A stretch of 64,000 bases of DNA from Mycobacterium montefiorense. GTDB lineage: Bacteria > Actinomycetota > Actinomycetes > Mycobacteriales > Mycobacteriaceae. This document shows, one piece after another, positions 1 to 8,428 of this stretch. Location: assembly GCF_003112775.1 (NCBI RefSeq), contig NZ_BFCH01000002.1, forward strand, positions 197,195-261,194, read 5' to 3'. Numbering within the stretch: the first letter of the stretch is position 1; every line of letters begins with the position of its first letter. The notes below the pieces were generated by a model that did no database searches, was not told where the DNA came from, and saw only the letters and a list, made by a program, of their open reading frames with translations. The translations under genes and the position numbers were made by a program.

Positions 1-42
1 CGGCGGGTACGACGACGGGCCTTCGGTGTGTGTGGCGGTCAC
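1..42 (-). CDS. acs: acetyl-CoA synthetase, N-terminal fragment (runs off the window)
   Basis: Only the first 14 codons are inside the window, read leftwards from a GTG at 42. The peptide MTATHTEGPSSYPP resembles the start of mycobacterial acetyl-CoA synthetase, where an SSYPPP stretch follows a short variable leader. An AGGAGAG ribosome-binding site lies just upstream of the GTG on the same strand. Acs activates acetate to acetyl-CoA through acetyl-AMP. In M. tuberculosis acs is the divergent neighbour of dppA, which supports the call; here a DUF4232 gene lies between them. Identity rests on this short match and on synteny. Confidence 0.65.
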   Translation of the reverse strand, partial: MTATHTEGPSSYPP

Positions 43-146
43 TGGCTTCTCTCCTGTGTCGAGGGCCGGGGTTCGAGCTCGTCAGCCGTCTGAGAGCCTA
101 GCCTCGCCAGTTGAACCCGCGCGCTTCAATCCGGGGGTAAACGGGG

Positions 147-719
147 TTGTCATACCGCATAATCACCTTTGTGCTGGAACCTCGCGGACGGCGCGCCCGC
201 CGTTTGCTCCTTAGCTTTGCCGCGGCCGCAACGAGTTACACGGTCGCCGCGGTGCTGGGCCCGCAGTCGTGGGCGGTTCCGGTTGAGAGCGGCGAACAGG
301 CGGTGCCGTGCAAGTCCGACCAGGTCGCCGTGATCGCCTCCCCGACGGAGGGGGCGATGGGCCACCGCGCGGTAATGCTGACGTTCAGCCTCGCCGGTGG
401 TGGGGAGCCGTGCACGCTCACCGGCTATCCCGCGGTCGAGACGGGCTCCGGTGGGCCGGATCTTCATGCCAAGCCGACGCCGCGCGGTTACCTGGGTGGT
501 TTGCCGAGCAATGTCGATGTGCCACCCACCGTCACGTTGTCATTGGCCGCACAGGGGCAGGCCGTCGTGGAGGGCATGGCGGTCGACGGCAAGGGCACCG
601 CATGCCCCAACTACACCGAGCTGCGGGTCAACCCACCCGACACGATCATCGTGCTCACCGTGCCGGCGACGATCGATGCCTGCGAACTGCAGGTGCATCC
701 CATCACCGACGTTCACTAG
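147..719 (+). CDS. secreted DUF4232-family protein
   Basis: A 190-residue protein with an Arg-rich N-terminus, a hydrophobic stretch around residues 20-40 and a likely signal-peptidase site after QSWA. The mature part is rich in beta-forming residues with three or four Cys, and fits the DUF4232 family of exported actinobacterial proteins, often lipoproteins, of unknown function. No lipobox Cys is visible, so it is probably released or loosely envelope-bound. The TTG start at 147 follows a GGGGGTA purine run; a GTG at 171 in the same frame is the alternative. It stands alone between acs and dppA, positions that are adjacent in M. tuberculosis, so it may be an accessory gene. Confidence 0.7.
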   Translation: MSYRIITFVLEPRGRRARRLLLSFAAAATSYTVAAVLGPQSWAVPVESGEQAVPCKSDQVAVIASPTEGAMGHRAVMLTFSLAGGGEPCTLTGYPAVETGSGGPDLHAKPTPRGYLGGLPSNVDVPPTVTLSLAAQGQAVVEGMAVDGKGTACPNYTELRVNPPDTIIVLTVPATIDACELQVHPITDVH

Positions 720-866
720 ACCTACCTACCGGCCACCTAGGCGGCGCCCCCCGAGGCGAGAACCGCGACCCCCATCGCGAAATCCTTGGGTTGTCGACGT
801 GAGATGACGCACTTCGCCGGCGGTCCTTTTGCAGTCGACGTGACCGCAGGCCCTAGGGTCGCTGTC

Positions 867-2498
867 ATGCGTTGGATGCCGAGCAGGCCGGTCTGGCCGG
901 TTTTTACTGCCGTCATCGTGCTGATCATCGCGTCGTTGGCCGGCTGCGGCGGCGGCGCCCTGAGCCCCGATCTGGTGGTCGTCAACGGCGGGGAACCGCC
1001 CAACCCGCTGATCCCCACCGGCACCAATGACAGTCTTGGAGGACGGATCCTGGACCGGCTGTTCGCCGGATTGGTGTCCTACGACGCCAACGGCAAACCC
1101 TCGCCGGAGGTGGCGCAGTCGATCGCGACCACCGACAACATCAACTATCGGATCATCCTCAAACCTGGGTGGAAGTTCACCGACGGGTCGCCGGTGACGG
1201 CGCATTCGTTTGTCGACGCGTGGAACTACAGTGCCCTGAGCACCAATGCCCAACTGCAACAGGACTTCTTCCGTCCCATCGCCGGATTCGACGACGTCGC
1301 CGGCGCCCCGGGTGGCGGAAAGTCGACCACGATGTCCGGGCTGCAGGTGGTCAACGATCTCGAGTTCACCGTGCGGTTGCGGGCGCCGACCGTCGACTTC
1401 ACCTTGCGACTTGGTCACGGGGCGTTCTACCCGTTGCCGGACAAGGCCTTTCGGGACATGGCGGCATTTGGGCGCAATCCGATCGGGAACGGCCCCTACC
1501 AGCTGGCCGACGGTCCGGACGGGCCGGCCTGGGAGCACAACGTCAAGATCGACTTGAAGCCTAACCCCGATTACCGCGGTAACCGCAAACCCCACAACAA
1601 GGGCCTGAGGTTCGAGTTCTACGGCAACCTCGATACCGCGTATGCCGATCTGCTGTCCGGCAATCTCGATGTCCTGGACACGATTCCGTCCAGCGCGCTG
1701 ACGATCTACCAGCGCGACCTGGGCGGGAATGCCGCGAGCGGCCCGGTCGCGGTCAGCCAATCTCTCGACACGCCGTTGCGGCTGCCACATTTCGGGGGTG
1801 AGGAGGGCCGGCTGCGCCGGCTGGCGCTGTCGGCAGCCGTCAACCGCTCGCAGATCTGTCAGCAGATCTTCAACGGCACCCGCAGCCCGGCCCGCGATTT
1901 CACGGCCCGATCCCTGCCGGGTTTCGACCCGAATATTCCGGGTAATGACGCATTGGACTTCAACCCCGAACGGGCGCGGCAACTCTGGGCGCAGGCCAAC
2001 GCGATCTCGCCGTGGAGCGGGCGCTACGCCATCGCGTACAACGCCGACAGTGGCCATCAGGAATGGGTGGATGCGGTGGCCAATAGCATCAAGAATGTGC
2101 TGGGCATCGATGCCGTCGGCGCGCCGCAGCCCACTTTCGCGGGGTTTCGCACCCAGATCACCAACCGCACCATCGACACCGCGTTTAGGGCCGGCTGGAT
2201 CGGTGACTATCCGTCGATGATCGAGTTCCTCGCCCCGCTGTACGCGACCGGTGCGGGATCCAACGACGTCGGGTACTCCAGCGGGGAGTTCGACGCCGGC
2301 CTAGCGGCCGCCGAGGCGGCGCCTAACCTGCAGCAGGCGGACGTGCTTGCCAATGTCGCACAGCGAATCCTGTTGCGCGACATGCCCGCTGTGCCGCTGT
2401 GGTACTACATCGCCGTTCTCGGATGGTCGCCGGAGGTCAGCGACGTCAAGGTGACGTGGAACGGGATGCCCGACTACGAGAACATCGTCAAGGCCTGA
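867..2498 (+). CDS. dppA: peptide ABC transporter substrate-binding lipoprotein DppA
   Basis: A 543-residue family 5 solute-binding protein (SBP_bac_5). The N-terminus has a positively charged start, a hydrophobic core and the lipobox LAGC, so the mature protein should be a lipoprotein on the outer face of the membrane. Interior motifs typical of oligopeptide binders are present, including GWKFTDGSPVTA. The open frame extends upstream to 786, but the ATG at 867 gives a proper signal peptide and a length close to M. tuberculosis DppA (541). It heads the dppABCD operon, with dppB starting three bases after its stop. In M. tuberculosis this importer takes up short peptides and has been linked to haem use; the substrate here is inferred. 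Confidence 0.93.
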   Translation: MRWMPSRPVWPVFTAVIVLIIASLAGCGGGALSPDLVVVNGGEPPNPLIPTGTNDSLGGRILDRLFAGLVSYDANGKPSPEVAQSIATTDNINYRIILKPGWKFTDGSPVTAHSFVDAWNYSALSTNAQLQQDFFRPIAGFDDVAGAPGGGKSTTMSGLQVVNDLEFTVRLRAPTVDFTLRLGHGAFYPLPDKAFRDMAAFGRNPIGNGPYQLADGPDGPAWEHNVKIDLKPNPDYRGNRKPHNKGLRFEFYGNLDTAYADLLSGNLDVLDTIPSSALTIYQRDLGGNAASGPVAVSQSLDTPLRLPHFGGEEGRLRRLALSAAVNRSQICQQIFNGTRSPARDFTARSLPGFDPNIPGNDALDFNPERARQLWAQANAISPWSGRYAIAYNADSGHQEWVDAVANSIKNVLGIDAVGAPQPTFAGFRTQITNRTIDTAFRAGWIGDYPSMIEFLAPLYATGAGSNDVGYSSGEFDAGLAAAEAAPNLQQADVLANVAQRILLRDMPAVPLWYYIAVLGWSPEVSDVKVTWNGMPDYENIVKA

Positions 2499-2501
2499 GC
2501 C

Positions 2502-3428
2502 ATGGGGTGGTACATCGCGCGCAGGATCGCCGTCATGGTGCCCGTCTTCCTGGGCGCGACGTTGCTGATCTACGGCATGGTGTTCCTGCTGCCCGGCGAC
2601 CCGCTGGCCGCGATCGCCGGAGACCGGCCGCTGACCCCGGCGGTCGCCGCCCAACTGCGGGCGCGCTACCACCTCGACGATCCTTTCCTGCTGCAGTACC
2701 TGCACTACCTGGGCGGTGTCCTGCACGGCGACCTGGGCCGCGCCTATTCCGGGCTACCGGTGAGTGCCGTTCTAGCACACGCTTTTCCGGTGACGATCCG
2801 GCTGGCGCTGATCGCACTGATCGTGGAGGCGGTGTTCGGGATCGGGTTCGGCGTGATATCCGGGCTGCGCCAGGGTGGGCTGTTCGATTCCACGGTGCTG
2901 ATCACCGGACTGATCATTATCGCGATCCCGATCTTCGTGCTGGGGTTCCTGACCCAATTCCTGTTCGGGGTACGGCTGGGCATCGCGCCGGTCACCGTTG
3001 GCGAGCGGGCGACATTCGCGCGCCTGCTGCTGCCCGGAATTGTCTTGGGTTCAGTGTCATTCGCCTACGTGGTGCGGTTGACCCGATCGGCGGTGGCCGC
3101 CAACGCGCACGCCGACTATGTCCGCACCGCTACGGCGAAGGGATTGTCGTGGCCGCGGGTCGTCACCGTGCACATTCTGCGCAACTCGCTGATCCCGGTG
3201 GTGACGTTCCTGGGTGCCGATGTGGGTGCGCTGATGGGCGGAGCCATCGTGACCGAAGGCATCTTCAACATTCACGGTGTCGGCGGAGTGCTCTACCAAG
3301 CCGTCACCCGGCAGGAGGCGCCGACCGTCGTCTCGATCGTGACAGTGCTGGTGCTGATCTATCTGATCACCAACCTGCTGGTCGACCTGCTCTATGCGGC
3401 CCTGGACCCGAGGATCCGATATGGCTGA
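2502..3428 (+). CDS. dppB: peptide ABC transporter permease DppB
   Basis: A 308-residue inner-membrane permease of the BPD_transp_1 class. It opens with the conserved N-terminal segment of DppB/OppB proteins (one membrane helix followed by LLPGDPL) and has about six hydrophobic segments. The cytoplasmic EAA loop, which contacts the ATPase, lies near residues 205-225 (ADYVRTATAKGLSW). It pairs with DppC to form the membrane channel. Its 3' end overlaps dppC by eight bases, consistent with translational coupling in the operon. Confidence 0.93.
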   Translation: MGWYIARRIAVMVPVFLGATLLIYGMVFLLPGDPLAAIAGDRPLTPAVAAQLRARYHLDDPFLLQYLHYLGGVLHGDLGRAYSGLPVSAVLAHAFPVTIRLALIALIVEAVFGIGFGVISGLRQGGLFDSTVLITGLIIIAIPIFVLGFLTQFLFGVRLGIAPVTVGERATFARLLLPGIVLGSVSFAYVVRLTRSAVAANAHADYVRTATAKGLSWPRVVTVHILRNSLIPVVTFLGADVGALMGGAIVTEGIFNIHGVGGVLYQAVTRQEAPTVVSIVTVLVLIYLITNLLVDLLYAALDPRIRYG

Positions 3429-4284
3429 ACACTCCGGCTTTTGGGGCGAGGCCTGGCGCAGGTTGCACCGGCGTCCAAAATTCGTCGTCGCCGCTGCGCT
3501 GATCCTGACCATTGTTCTGGTCGCGCTGTTTCCGGCGATGTTCACCCACGCCGACCCCGGCTACGCCGATCCCAGCCAAAGCCTGCTCGGCCCGTCGGCG
3601 GTGCACTGGTTCGGCACCGATCTGCAAGGGCACGACATCTACGCGCGCACCATTTATGGGGCTCGCGCCTCGGTCACGGTGGGGTTGGGCGCCACCCTGC
3701 TGGTGTTCGTCGTCGGCGGGGCGCTGGGGGCGTTGGCCGGCTTCTACGGGGGCTGGCTCGACGCGCTGGTCTCGCGCATTACCGACGTGTTCTTCGGGCT
3801 GCCGCTGCTGCTGGCCGCGATCGTGCTGATGCAGGTGCTGCACCATCGCACGGTGTGGACGGTGATCGCCATCCTGGCGTTGTTCGGCTGGCCGCAGGTG
3901 GCCAGGATCGCACGCGGCGCGGTGTTGGAGGTGCGGGCCAGCGATTATGTCCTCGCGGCTAAGGCATTGGGGTTGAGCAGGTTTCAAACCTTGCTGCGGC
4001 ACGCATTGCCTAATGCGGTGGGCCCGGTGATCGCGATGTCCACCATTGCGCTGGGGGCCTTCATCGTCACCGAGGCCACGCTGTCCTATCTCGGCGTCGG
4101 GCTGCCGACCTCGGTGGTGTCGTGGGGCGGCGATATCAACCTCGCGCAGACGCGGCTGCGGGCCGGCTCACCGATCTTGTTCTATCCCGCGGGCGCACTG
4201 GCGATTACGGTGCTGGCATTCATGATGATGGGTGACGCCCTGCGCGACGCCCTGGATCCGGCGTCGCGAGCGTGGCGGGCATGA
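3421..4284 (+). CDS. dppC: peptide ABC transporter permease DppC
   Basis: A 287-residue permease with the DppC/OppC N-terminal helix, the extracytoplasmic HWFGTDLQGHDIYAR motif typical of this subunit, and a C-terminal BPD_transp_1 domain with the EAA loop (SDYVLAAKALGLSRFQ). The ATG at 3421 overlaps the end of dppB and fits family N-termini better than a start 27 bases upstream. It ends in an ATGA overlap with dppD. It is slightly longer than the M. tuberculosis protein (266), which may only reflect start choice. Confidence 0.92.
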   Translation: MAEHSGFWGEAWRRLHRRPKFVVAAALILTIVLVALFPAMFTHADPGYADPSQSLLGPSAVHWFGTDLQGHDIYARTIYGARASVTVGLGATLLVFVVGGALGALAGFYGGWLDALVSRITDVFFGLPLLLAAIVLMQVLHHRTVWTVIAILALFGWPQVARIARGAVLEVRASDYVLAAKALGLSRFQTLLRHALPNAVGPVIAMSTIALGAFIVTEATLSYLGVGLPTSVVSWGGDINLAQTRLRAGSPILFYPAGALAITVLAFMMMGDALRDALDPASRAWRA

Positions 4285-5918
4285 GCACCGTGGAATCGCC
4301 GCTGCTGAAAGTTGAGGGCCTGGAAGTCAAGTTCGGCGACCATGCCCCCGCAGTCAGCGGCGTCGATCTAAGCGTCATGCGTGGCCAAACCGTCGCCGTG
4401 GTCGGTGAATCAGGATCGGGGAAATCCACCACTGCCGCCGCGATCCTTGGGCTGCTGGCTCCCGGTGGCCGGATCACGGCCGGTCGCATCACCTTCGACG
4501 GGATCGACATCACTTCGGCTGGTCGGAAAGCCGACCGCCGACTGCTGCGGTCGATCAGAGGCCGTCGCATCGGGTACGTACCCCAAGACCCGATGACCAA
4601 CCTCAACCCCGTCTGGAAGGTAGGATTCCAGATCTCAGAAGCGTTGCGGGCCAATACCGATGGCCGGCAGGTACGCCACCGAGCCGTGCAGCTGCTCGCC
4701 CAGGCCGGCATGCCGGATCCGGCGAAGCAGGCGGCCAAGTACCCGCACCAGTTGTCCGGCGGGATGTGCCAGCGTGCGCTGATCGCCATCGGGCTGGCGG
4801 GTCATCCGCAGCTACTGATCGCCGATGAGCCGACTTCCGCGCTGGATGTCACGGTGCAACGGCAGGTGCTCGACCATTTGCAGCGCCTCACCGACGAATT
4901 GGGCACCGCGCTGTTGCTGATCACTCATGACCTGGCGCTGGCCGCCGAACGGGCAGAGCGGGTGGTCGTGGTCAACCGGGGGGTGGTGGTGGAATCCGGT
5001 GCTGCACAGTCGATCCTGCGTGATCCGCGGCACGAGTACACCCGCCGGCTGGTGGCTGCGGCGCCGTCGCTGACGGTCCGGAGTTCGGCGCCGGCACGTC
5101 GGCAGGCCGTCACCGGTGCCGCTGACATCCTCGTCGCCTCGGAGCTGACCAAGGTCTACCGGGAGTCGCACGGTGCACCGTGGCGGCGGACTCAGTTCTG
5201 CGCCGTCGACGCCGTGTCGTTCCGGCTGCGCCGGGCCAGCACCCTGGCCATCGTGGGGGAATCGGGTTCGGGGAAATCGACGGTCGCCCGGATGGCACTG
5301 GGCCTACTCCAACCGACTTCGGGCACAGTCGTTTTCGACGGCACCCAGATTTCCGACGGGTTAAATCGGGACGCGATGATGGCTTTTCGCCGTCGCGTGC
5401 AGCCGGTGTTCCAGAACCCCTACAGCAGCCTGGATCCCATGTACTCGGTGTTTCGCGCCATCGAGGAACCGTTGCGGATCCATCGCGTCGGCGACCGGAC
5501 CCAACGCGAGAAGACGGTGCGCGAGCTCGTTGACCAGGTGGCGTTGCCGTCGTCGGTGCTCGGCAGGTTGCCGCGCGAGCTGTCGGGCGGCCAACGCCAG
5601 CGGGTCGCAATCGCGCGGGCGTTGGCGCTGCGCCCGCAGGTGCTGGTGTGCGATGAGGCGGTATCGGCGCTCGACGTGCTGGTGCAGGCGCAGATCCTGG
5701 ACCTGCTGACCTCACTACAGGCCGAGCTGGGCCTTGCCTACCTGTTCATCAGCCACGACCTGGCGGTGATCCGGCAGATCGCCGACGATGTCCTGGTGAT
5801 GCGGGCGGGTCAGATCGTGGAGCATGCGGGCACTGAGGAGCTGTTCAGTAACCCCGGCCACGAGTACACCCGGCAATTGCTGGAGGCCATTCCCGGCGCG
5901 TCCACCCCTGACCGCTAG
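4281..5918 (+). CDS. dppD: peptide ABC transporter dual ATP-binding protein DppD
   Basis: A 545-residue fusion of two ABC ATPase domains. Domain 1 has Walker [10 protein letters not shown] at about residues 42-50, signature LSGGMCQRA and Walker [10 protein letters not shown]. Domain 2 has Walker A at about 326-334, signature [12 protein letters not shown] and Walker [10 protein letters not shown]. Each domain ends with an oligopeptide-type C-terminal extension (HEYTRRL, HEYTRQL). It powers DppBC-mediated uptake from the cytoplasmic face. The ATG at 4281 forms an ATGA overlap with dppC; a GTG nine bases upstream is possible. Other systems use separate DppD and DppF; the fused form is usual in mycobacteria. 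Confidence 0.93.
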   Translation: MSTVESPLLKVEGLEVKFGDHAPAVSGVDLSVMRGQTVAVVGESGSGKSTTAAAILGLLAPGGRITAGRITFDGIDITSAGRKADRRLLRSIRGRRIGYVPQDPMTNLNPVWKVGFQISEALRANTDGRQVRHRAVQLLAQAGMPDPAKQAAKYPHQLSGGMCQRALIAIGLAGHPQLLIADEPTSALDVTVQRQVLDHLQRLTDELGTALLLITHDLALAAERAERVVVVNRGVVVESGAAQSILRDPRHEYTRRLVAAAPSLTVRSSAPARRQAVTGAADILVASELTKVYRESHGAPWRRTQFCAVDAVSFRLRRASTLAIVGESGSGKSTVARMALGLLQPTSGTVVFDGTQISDGLNRDAMMAFRRRVQPVFQNPYSSLDPMYSVFRAIEEPLRIHRVGDRTQREKTVRELVDQVALPSSVLGRLPRELSGGQRQRVAIARALALRPQVLVCDEAVSALDVLVQAQILDLLTSLQAELGLAYLFISHDLAVIRQIADDVLVMRAGQIVEHAGTEELFSNPGHEYTRQLLEAIPGASTPDR

Positions 5919-5929
5919 GTTGGCAACCT

Positions 5930-6691
5930 GTGACGGCAGATCCGCTCGCCCCGCTGATGGAGCTCCCCGGCGTCGCCGAGGCCAGTGACCGGGCCCGAGA
6001 CGCGTTGGGCCGCGCTCACCGGCATCGGGCTAACCTGCGGGGCTGGCCGGTAACCGCCGCCGAGGCCTCGTTGCGGGCGGCTCGCGCTTCGTCGGTGCTC
6101 GATGGCGGGCCCGTGCGGTTCGAGGACTTGGCGGACAGTTCAGGCGTCAACGATCCGGTGTTCGGCGGCGCGCTGCGAGTCGCTCAGGCACTGGAGGGCG
6201 GCGGGGGTGCGCTGGTCGGTATCTGGCAACGGGCGCCGTTGCAGGCGCTGGCCCGGCTACACATGCTGGCCGCCGCCGACCAGGTCGATGATGACCAATT
6301 GGGCCGACCGCGGGCCGACGCCGAGATCGGGCCGCGTCTCGAGCTGCTGGCCGAGTTGGTGTCCGGTCGCACGCAGGTGCCGGCGCCGGTAGTCGCAGCG
6401 GTCGCGCACGGAGAACTGCTGACGCTCAAGCCCTTTGGCAGCGCGGATGGCGTGATGGCACGCGCGGTGTCTCGGCTGGTGACCATTGCAAGTGGGCTGG
6501 ATCCGCACGGACTGGGTGTGCCCGAGGTGAGCTGGATGCGCAAACCCGGCGACTATCGGTCCGCCGCAAGCGGATTCGCCGAAGGCGCGCCGCGCGGCGT
6601 CGGGGCCTGGCTGGTGCTGTGTTGCCGGGCGCTGCAGGCCGGCGCACAAGAAGCGTTGTCGATCGCCGAGGCGTTGCCGGGGAAAAGTTGA
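5930..6691 (+). CDS. conserved actinobacterial protein, degenerate Fic-like fold (Rv3662c type)
   Basis: A 253-residue Ala-rich cytoplasmic protein, GTG start 11 bases after dppD. The order matches M. tuberculosis Rv3662c, a conserved protein without assigned function. Residues 160-183 (HGELLTLKPFGSADGVMAR followed by AVSRL) align by eye with the Fic active-site region, where HPFxxGNGRxxR is preceded by an H-A/G-E helix. The catalytic His is Lys here (K167) and the GNGR anion loop is altered, so classical AMPylation is unlikely. The Fic relationship is my inference from motif spacing. Location suggests co-transcription with dpp, but no functional link is shown. Confidence 0.7.
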   Translation: MTADPLAPLMELPGVAEASDRARDALGRAHRHRANLRGWPVTAAEASLRAARASSVLDGGPVRFEDLADSSGVNDPVFGGALRVAQALEGGGGALVGIWQRAPLQALARLHMLAAADQVDDDQLGRPRADAEIGPRLELLAELVSGRTQVPAPVVAAVAHGELLTLKPFGSADGVMARAVSRLVTIASGLDPHGLGVPEVSWMRKPGDYRSAASGFAEGAPRGVGAWLVLCCRALQAGAQEALSIAEALPGKS

Positions 6692-6714
6692 ACCAACCGG
6701 GTCAACACATGTAG

Positions 6715-6753
6715 AGCGGGCGGCGTTCCGAAATATTCGGTCCGCCGCCCGCT
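6715..6753. terminator. strong GC-rich hairpin, probable bidirectional terminator
   Basis: An 11-bp perfect inverted repeat, AGCGGGCGGCG at 6715-6725 and CGCCGCCCGCT at 6743-6753, encloses a second stem (CCGAA 6728-6732 with TTCGG 6736-6740). It lies 24 bases after the stop of the Fic-like gene and at the 3' side of the putative leftward small RNA, so it could end both transcripts. There is no U-tract on either side, as is common for mycobacterial terminators. Confidence 0.6.
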
Positions 6754-7060
6754 AGCACGGAACTCGGTTACCAAGCGTGCATCTGTGGGGTTGCGTGGGT
6801 GGCCTCGGCGATCTTGCGACGCTTCAAGTTACAACCCCACCCAAAGGGCTGCTCGTACTTTCTGCTTTTTCGCAATTACGCAGGCCCACAACACTTCTGC
6901 CATTATCGCGGCTATGACTCCGCGTGGGTGCCGAGTACCGTGCTGGGCGCCCGGGTTGGGAGAACGAACCTTCTCTTCCGGGTCGACCTAGGCCTTACCG
7001 GGCTTCCGTGGTTCCTTTGTACTACTGGAGCCTTAGCACAGCAAGGCCCAATTGTGCGAA
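6754..7060 (-). ncRNA. probable Ms1/MTS2823-type RNA-polymerase-binding small RNA
   Basis: The 429 bases between the Fic-like gene and the HAD phosphatase hold no convincing coding frame. In M. tuberculosis the same interval (Rv3662c-Rv3661) encodes the abundant ~300-nt RNA MTS2823 (ncRv13661), homologue of M. smegmatis Ms1, which binds core RNA polymerase. Its orientation there is the same as Rv3661, which is leftward here. The strong hairpin at 6715-6753 would be its 3' end. Limits are estimated from the known size and the hairpin; I could not fix the promoter. Presence rests on synteny more than on recognised sequence. Confidence 0.45.
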
Positions 7061-7120
7061 TGTTGCGAAGCGGTTATCGAATCGATCGCTTGGTAGGTTT
7101 GCTGGCGCCGCGGCGCGACG

Positions 7121-7978
7121 CTAGAACGCGAAGCGCCGCAACAGCGAGTAGGTCACCGCGCCGGCCGCCAGCGCGGTGATACTCACCGCGGCTGTGGTGG
7201 CGATCGCGGCTCCCGACGGGGCCGGAATCCGGTCTCGCAGAGACACCGGTCGCGAGAAACTCAATACCGGCCAGCCACGTTCGGTCGCTTCCTTGCGCAA
7301 ACCGCGGTCCGGGTTGACCACGCTCGGATGTCCGACGGACTCGAGCATTGGCAGGTCGGTGATCGAGTCCGAGTAGGCGTAACAATGTTCCAGCGGATAG
7401 CCCTCGCGGGCCGCCAACTCGCGGATCGCTTGGACCTTGCCCTCGCCGTAGCAATAGAAGCCGACCTCGCCGGTGTACTTGCCGTCCTCGACCACCATCC
7501 GGGTCGCCATCGCATGCGTTGCGCCGAGCGCGCGGGCGATCGGCGCGACGATTTCTTCGCCGGAGGCGGAGACCACCACGACGTCGCGGCCGCATAATTT
7601 GTGCGCGGCAATTAGGTCCGCGGCTTCCGCGAACACCAGCGGAGTCACGATGTCGTGCAGCGTTTCGTTGACGATCGACTTGACCTGAGCGGCGTCCCAG
7701 CCGGTGCACATGTTGGTCATGTGGGTCCGCATTCGGTCCATCTGGTCATGATCGGCACCAGAGAGCAGAAAGATGAATTGGGCGTAGCTGGACTTCAGCA
7801 CGGCCCGGCGATTGAGCAGACCCTGGTCGAAGAACGGTTTGCTGAACGCCAGCGTGCTGGACTTGGCGATGATCGTCTTATCCAGGTCGAAGAAGGCCGC
7901 GGTGCGGGCGTGCGGACTGCCGGGTGCGGTGGTCCGCGCCGAGGTTTGCTGATGCGCATCCGGGTCGGAGACGGTCAC
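7121..7978 (-). CDS. HAD-superfamily IB hydrolase (SerB-like phosphatase, Rv3661 type)
   Basis: A 285-residue protein. HAD motif I is FFDLDKTI, the acceptor Asp being the first D of DLDKT; motif II is the VVVVSASGEE stretch; motif IV is around YSDSITDLPML. This is the pattern of the HAD IB family related to phosphoserine phosphatase; the substrate is unknown. A hydrophobic C-terminal helix (about residues 257-280) suggests membrane anchoring. The GTG at 7978 gives MTVSDPD, like the M. tuberculosis protein; the open frame continues upstream to 8062. The gene is transcribed away from the 6C RNA and sits between two small RNA loci, an arrangement conserved in mycobacteria. Confidence 0.85.
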   Translation of the reverse strand: MTVSDPDAHQQTSARTTAPGSPHARTAAFFDLDKTIIAKSSTLAFSKPFFDQGLLNRRAVLKSSYAQFIFLLSGADHDQMDRMRTHMTNMCTGWDAAQVKSIVNETLHDIVTPLVFAEAADLIAAHKLCGRDVVVVSASGEEIVAPIARALGATHAMATRMVVEDGKYTGEVGFYCYGEGKVQAIRELAAREGYPLEHCYAYSDSITDLPMLESVGHPSVVNPDRGLRKEATERGWPVLSFSRPVSLRDRIPAPSGAAIATTAAVSITALAAGAVTYSLLRRFAF

Positions 7979-8107
7979 CGACACAGCATAGGTCGGTCGG
8001 CAGGCGAGTCCGCGGAGTTGTCCCGCAGTGCGCGGCGAACGGGATGTAACAGACGAGGCCAACGGTGTTTTTGCGGCTCAAAGTGTTGTTCTGAAAAAAA
8101 CAGCCAC

Positions 8108-8138
8108 TTGCGTCAGTCCGCACTGTCGTGTGTATAGT
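8108..8138 (+). promoter_or_regulatory. SigA-type promoter of the 6C small RNA
   Basis: A -35-like TTGCGT (8108-8113) and a -10 TATAGT (8133-8138) are separated by 19 bases, with a TGTG element directly before the -10. Transcription would begin near 8145, just ahead of the two C-rich hairpins. Assignment is by consensus match and position. Confidence 0.65.
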
Positions 8139-8144
8139 AAGCAT

Positions 8145-8238
8145 TACTCGGCCTGAGCCGAGGGTGTATCAGCCCGACCCCCCGGGGCTGATGCACGACG
8201 ACCTCCGCCTCCTCCCCTGGCGGGGGTCGTCCCTTTTC
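8145..8238 (+). ncRNA. 6C (B11) small RNA with two C-rich hairpin loops
   Basis: Hairpin 1: ATCAGCCC (8168-8175) pairs with GGGCTGAT (8185-8192) around the loop GACCCCCCG. Hairpin 2: ACGACC-T-CCGCC (8198-8209) pairs with GGCGG-G-GGTCGT (8219-8230) around the loop TCCTCCCCT, followed by a short T run at 8234-8237. Two stem-loops exposing C-rich loops are the hallmark of the conserved GC-rich actinobacterial RNA 6C, known as B11/ncRv13660c in M. tuberculosis, which regulates targets through C-rich loops pairing with G-rich mRNA. The position between the Rv3661 and Rv3660c homologues matches. Ends are estimated from promoter and terminator. Confidence 0.85.
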
Positions 8239-8428
8239 TGGGGTAAGTTTCCCAGGATTACTTTCTTCTGTCAGGTCCTCTGTATGGGCCTGCGGCGGGT
8301 TGCGGGCACGGTGTTATCTATCGCGCGGGAATCCGCCCACTCGATCGGTTTGTGCACACTTCCGTCTCTCTCCACAAATCCTGCTTTGGGACTGGTGTCC
8401 CATCCTGAGCTGCCCGCACGGTGGTGGG

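Noticed and set aside
726..2057. 443-codon leftward open frame opposite dppA
   Set aside because: Shadow of dppA; low-complexity Arg/Gln/Val composition.
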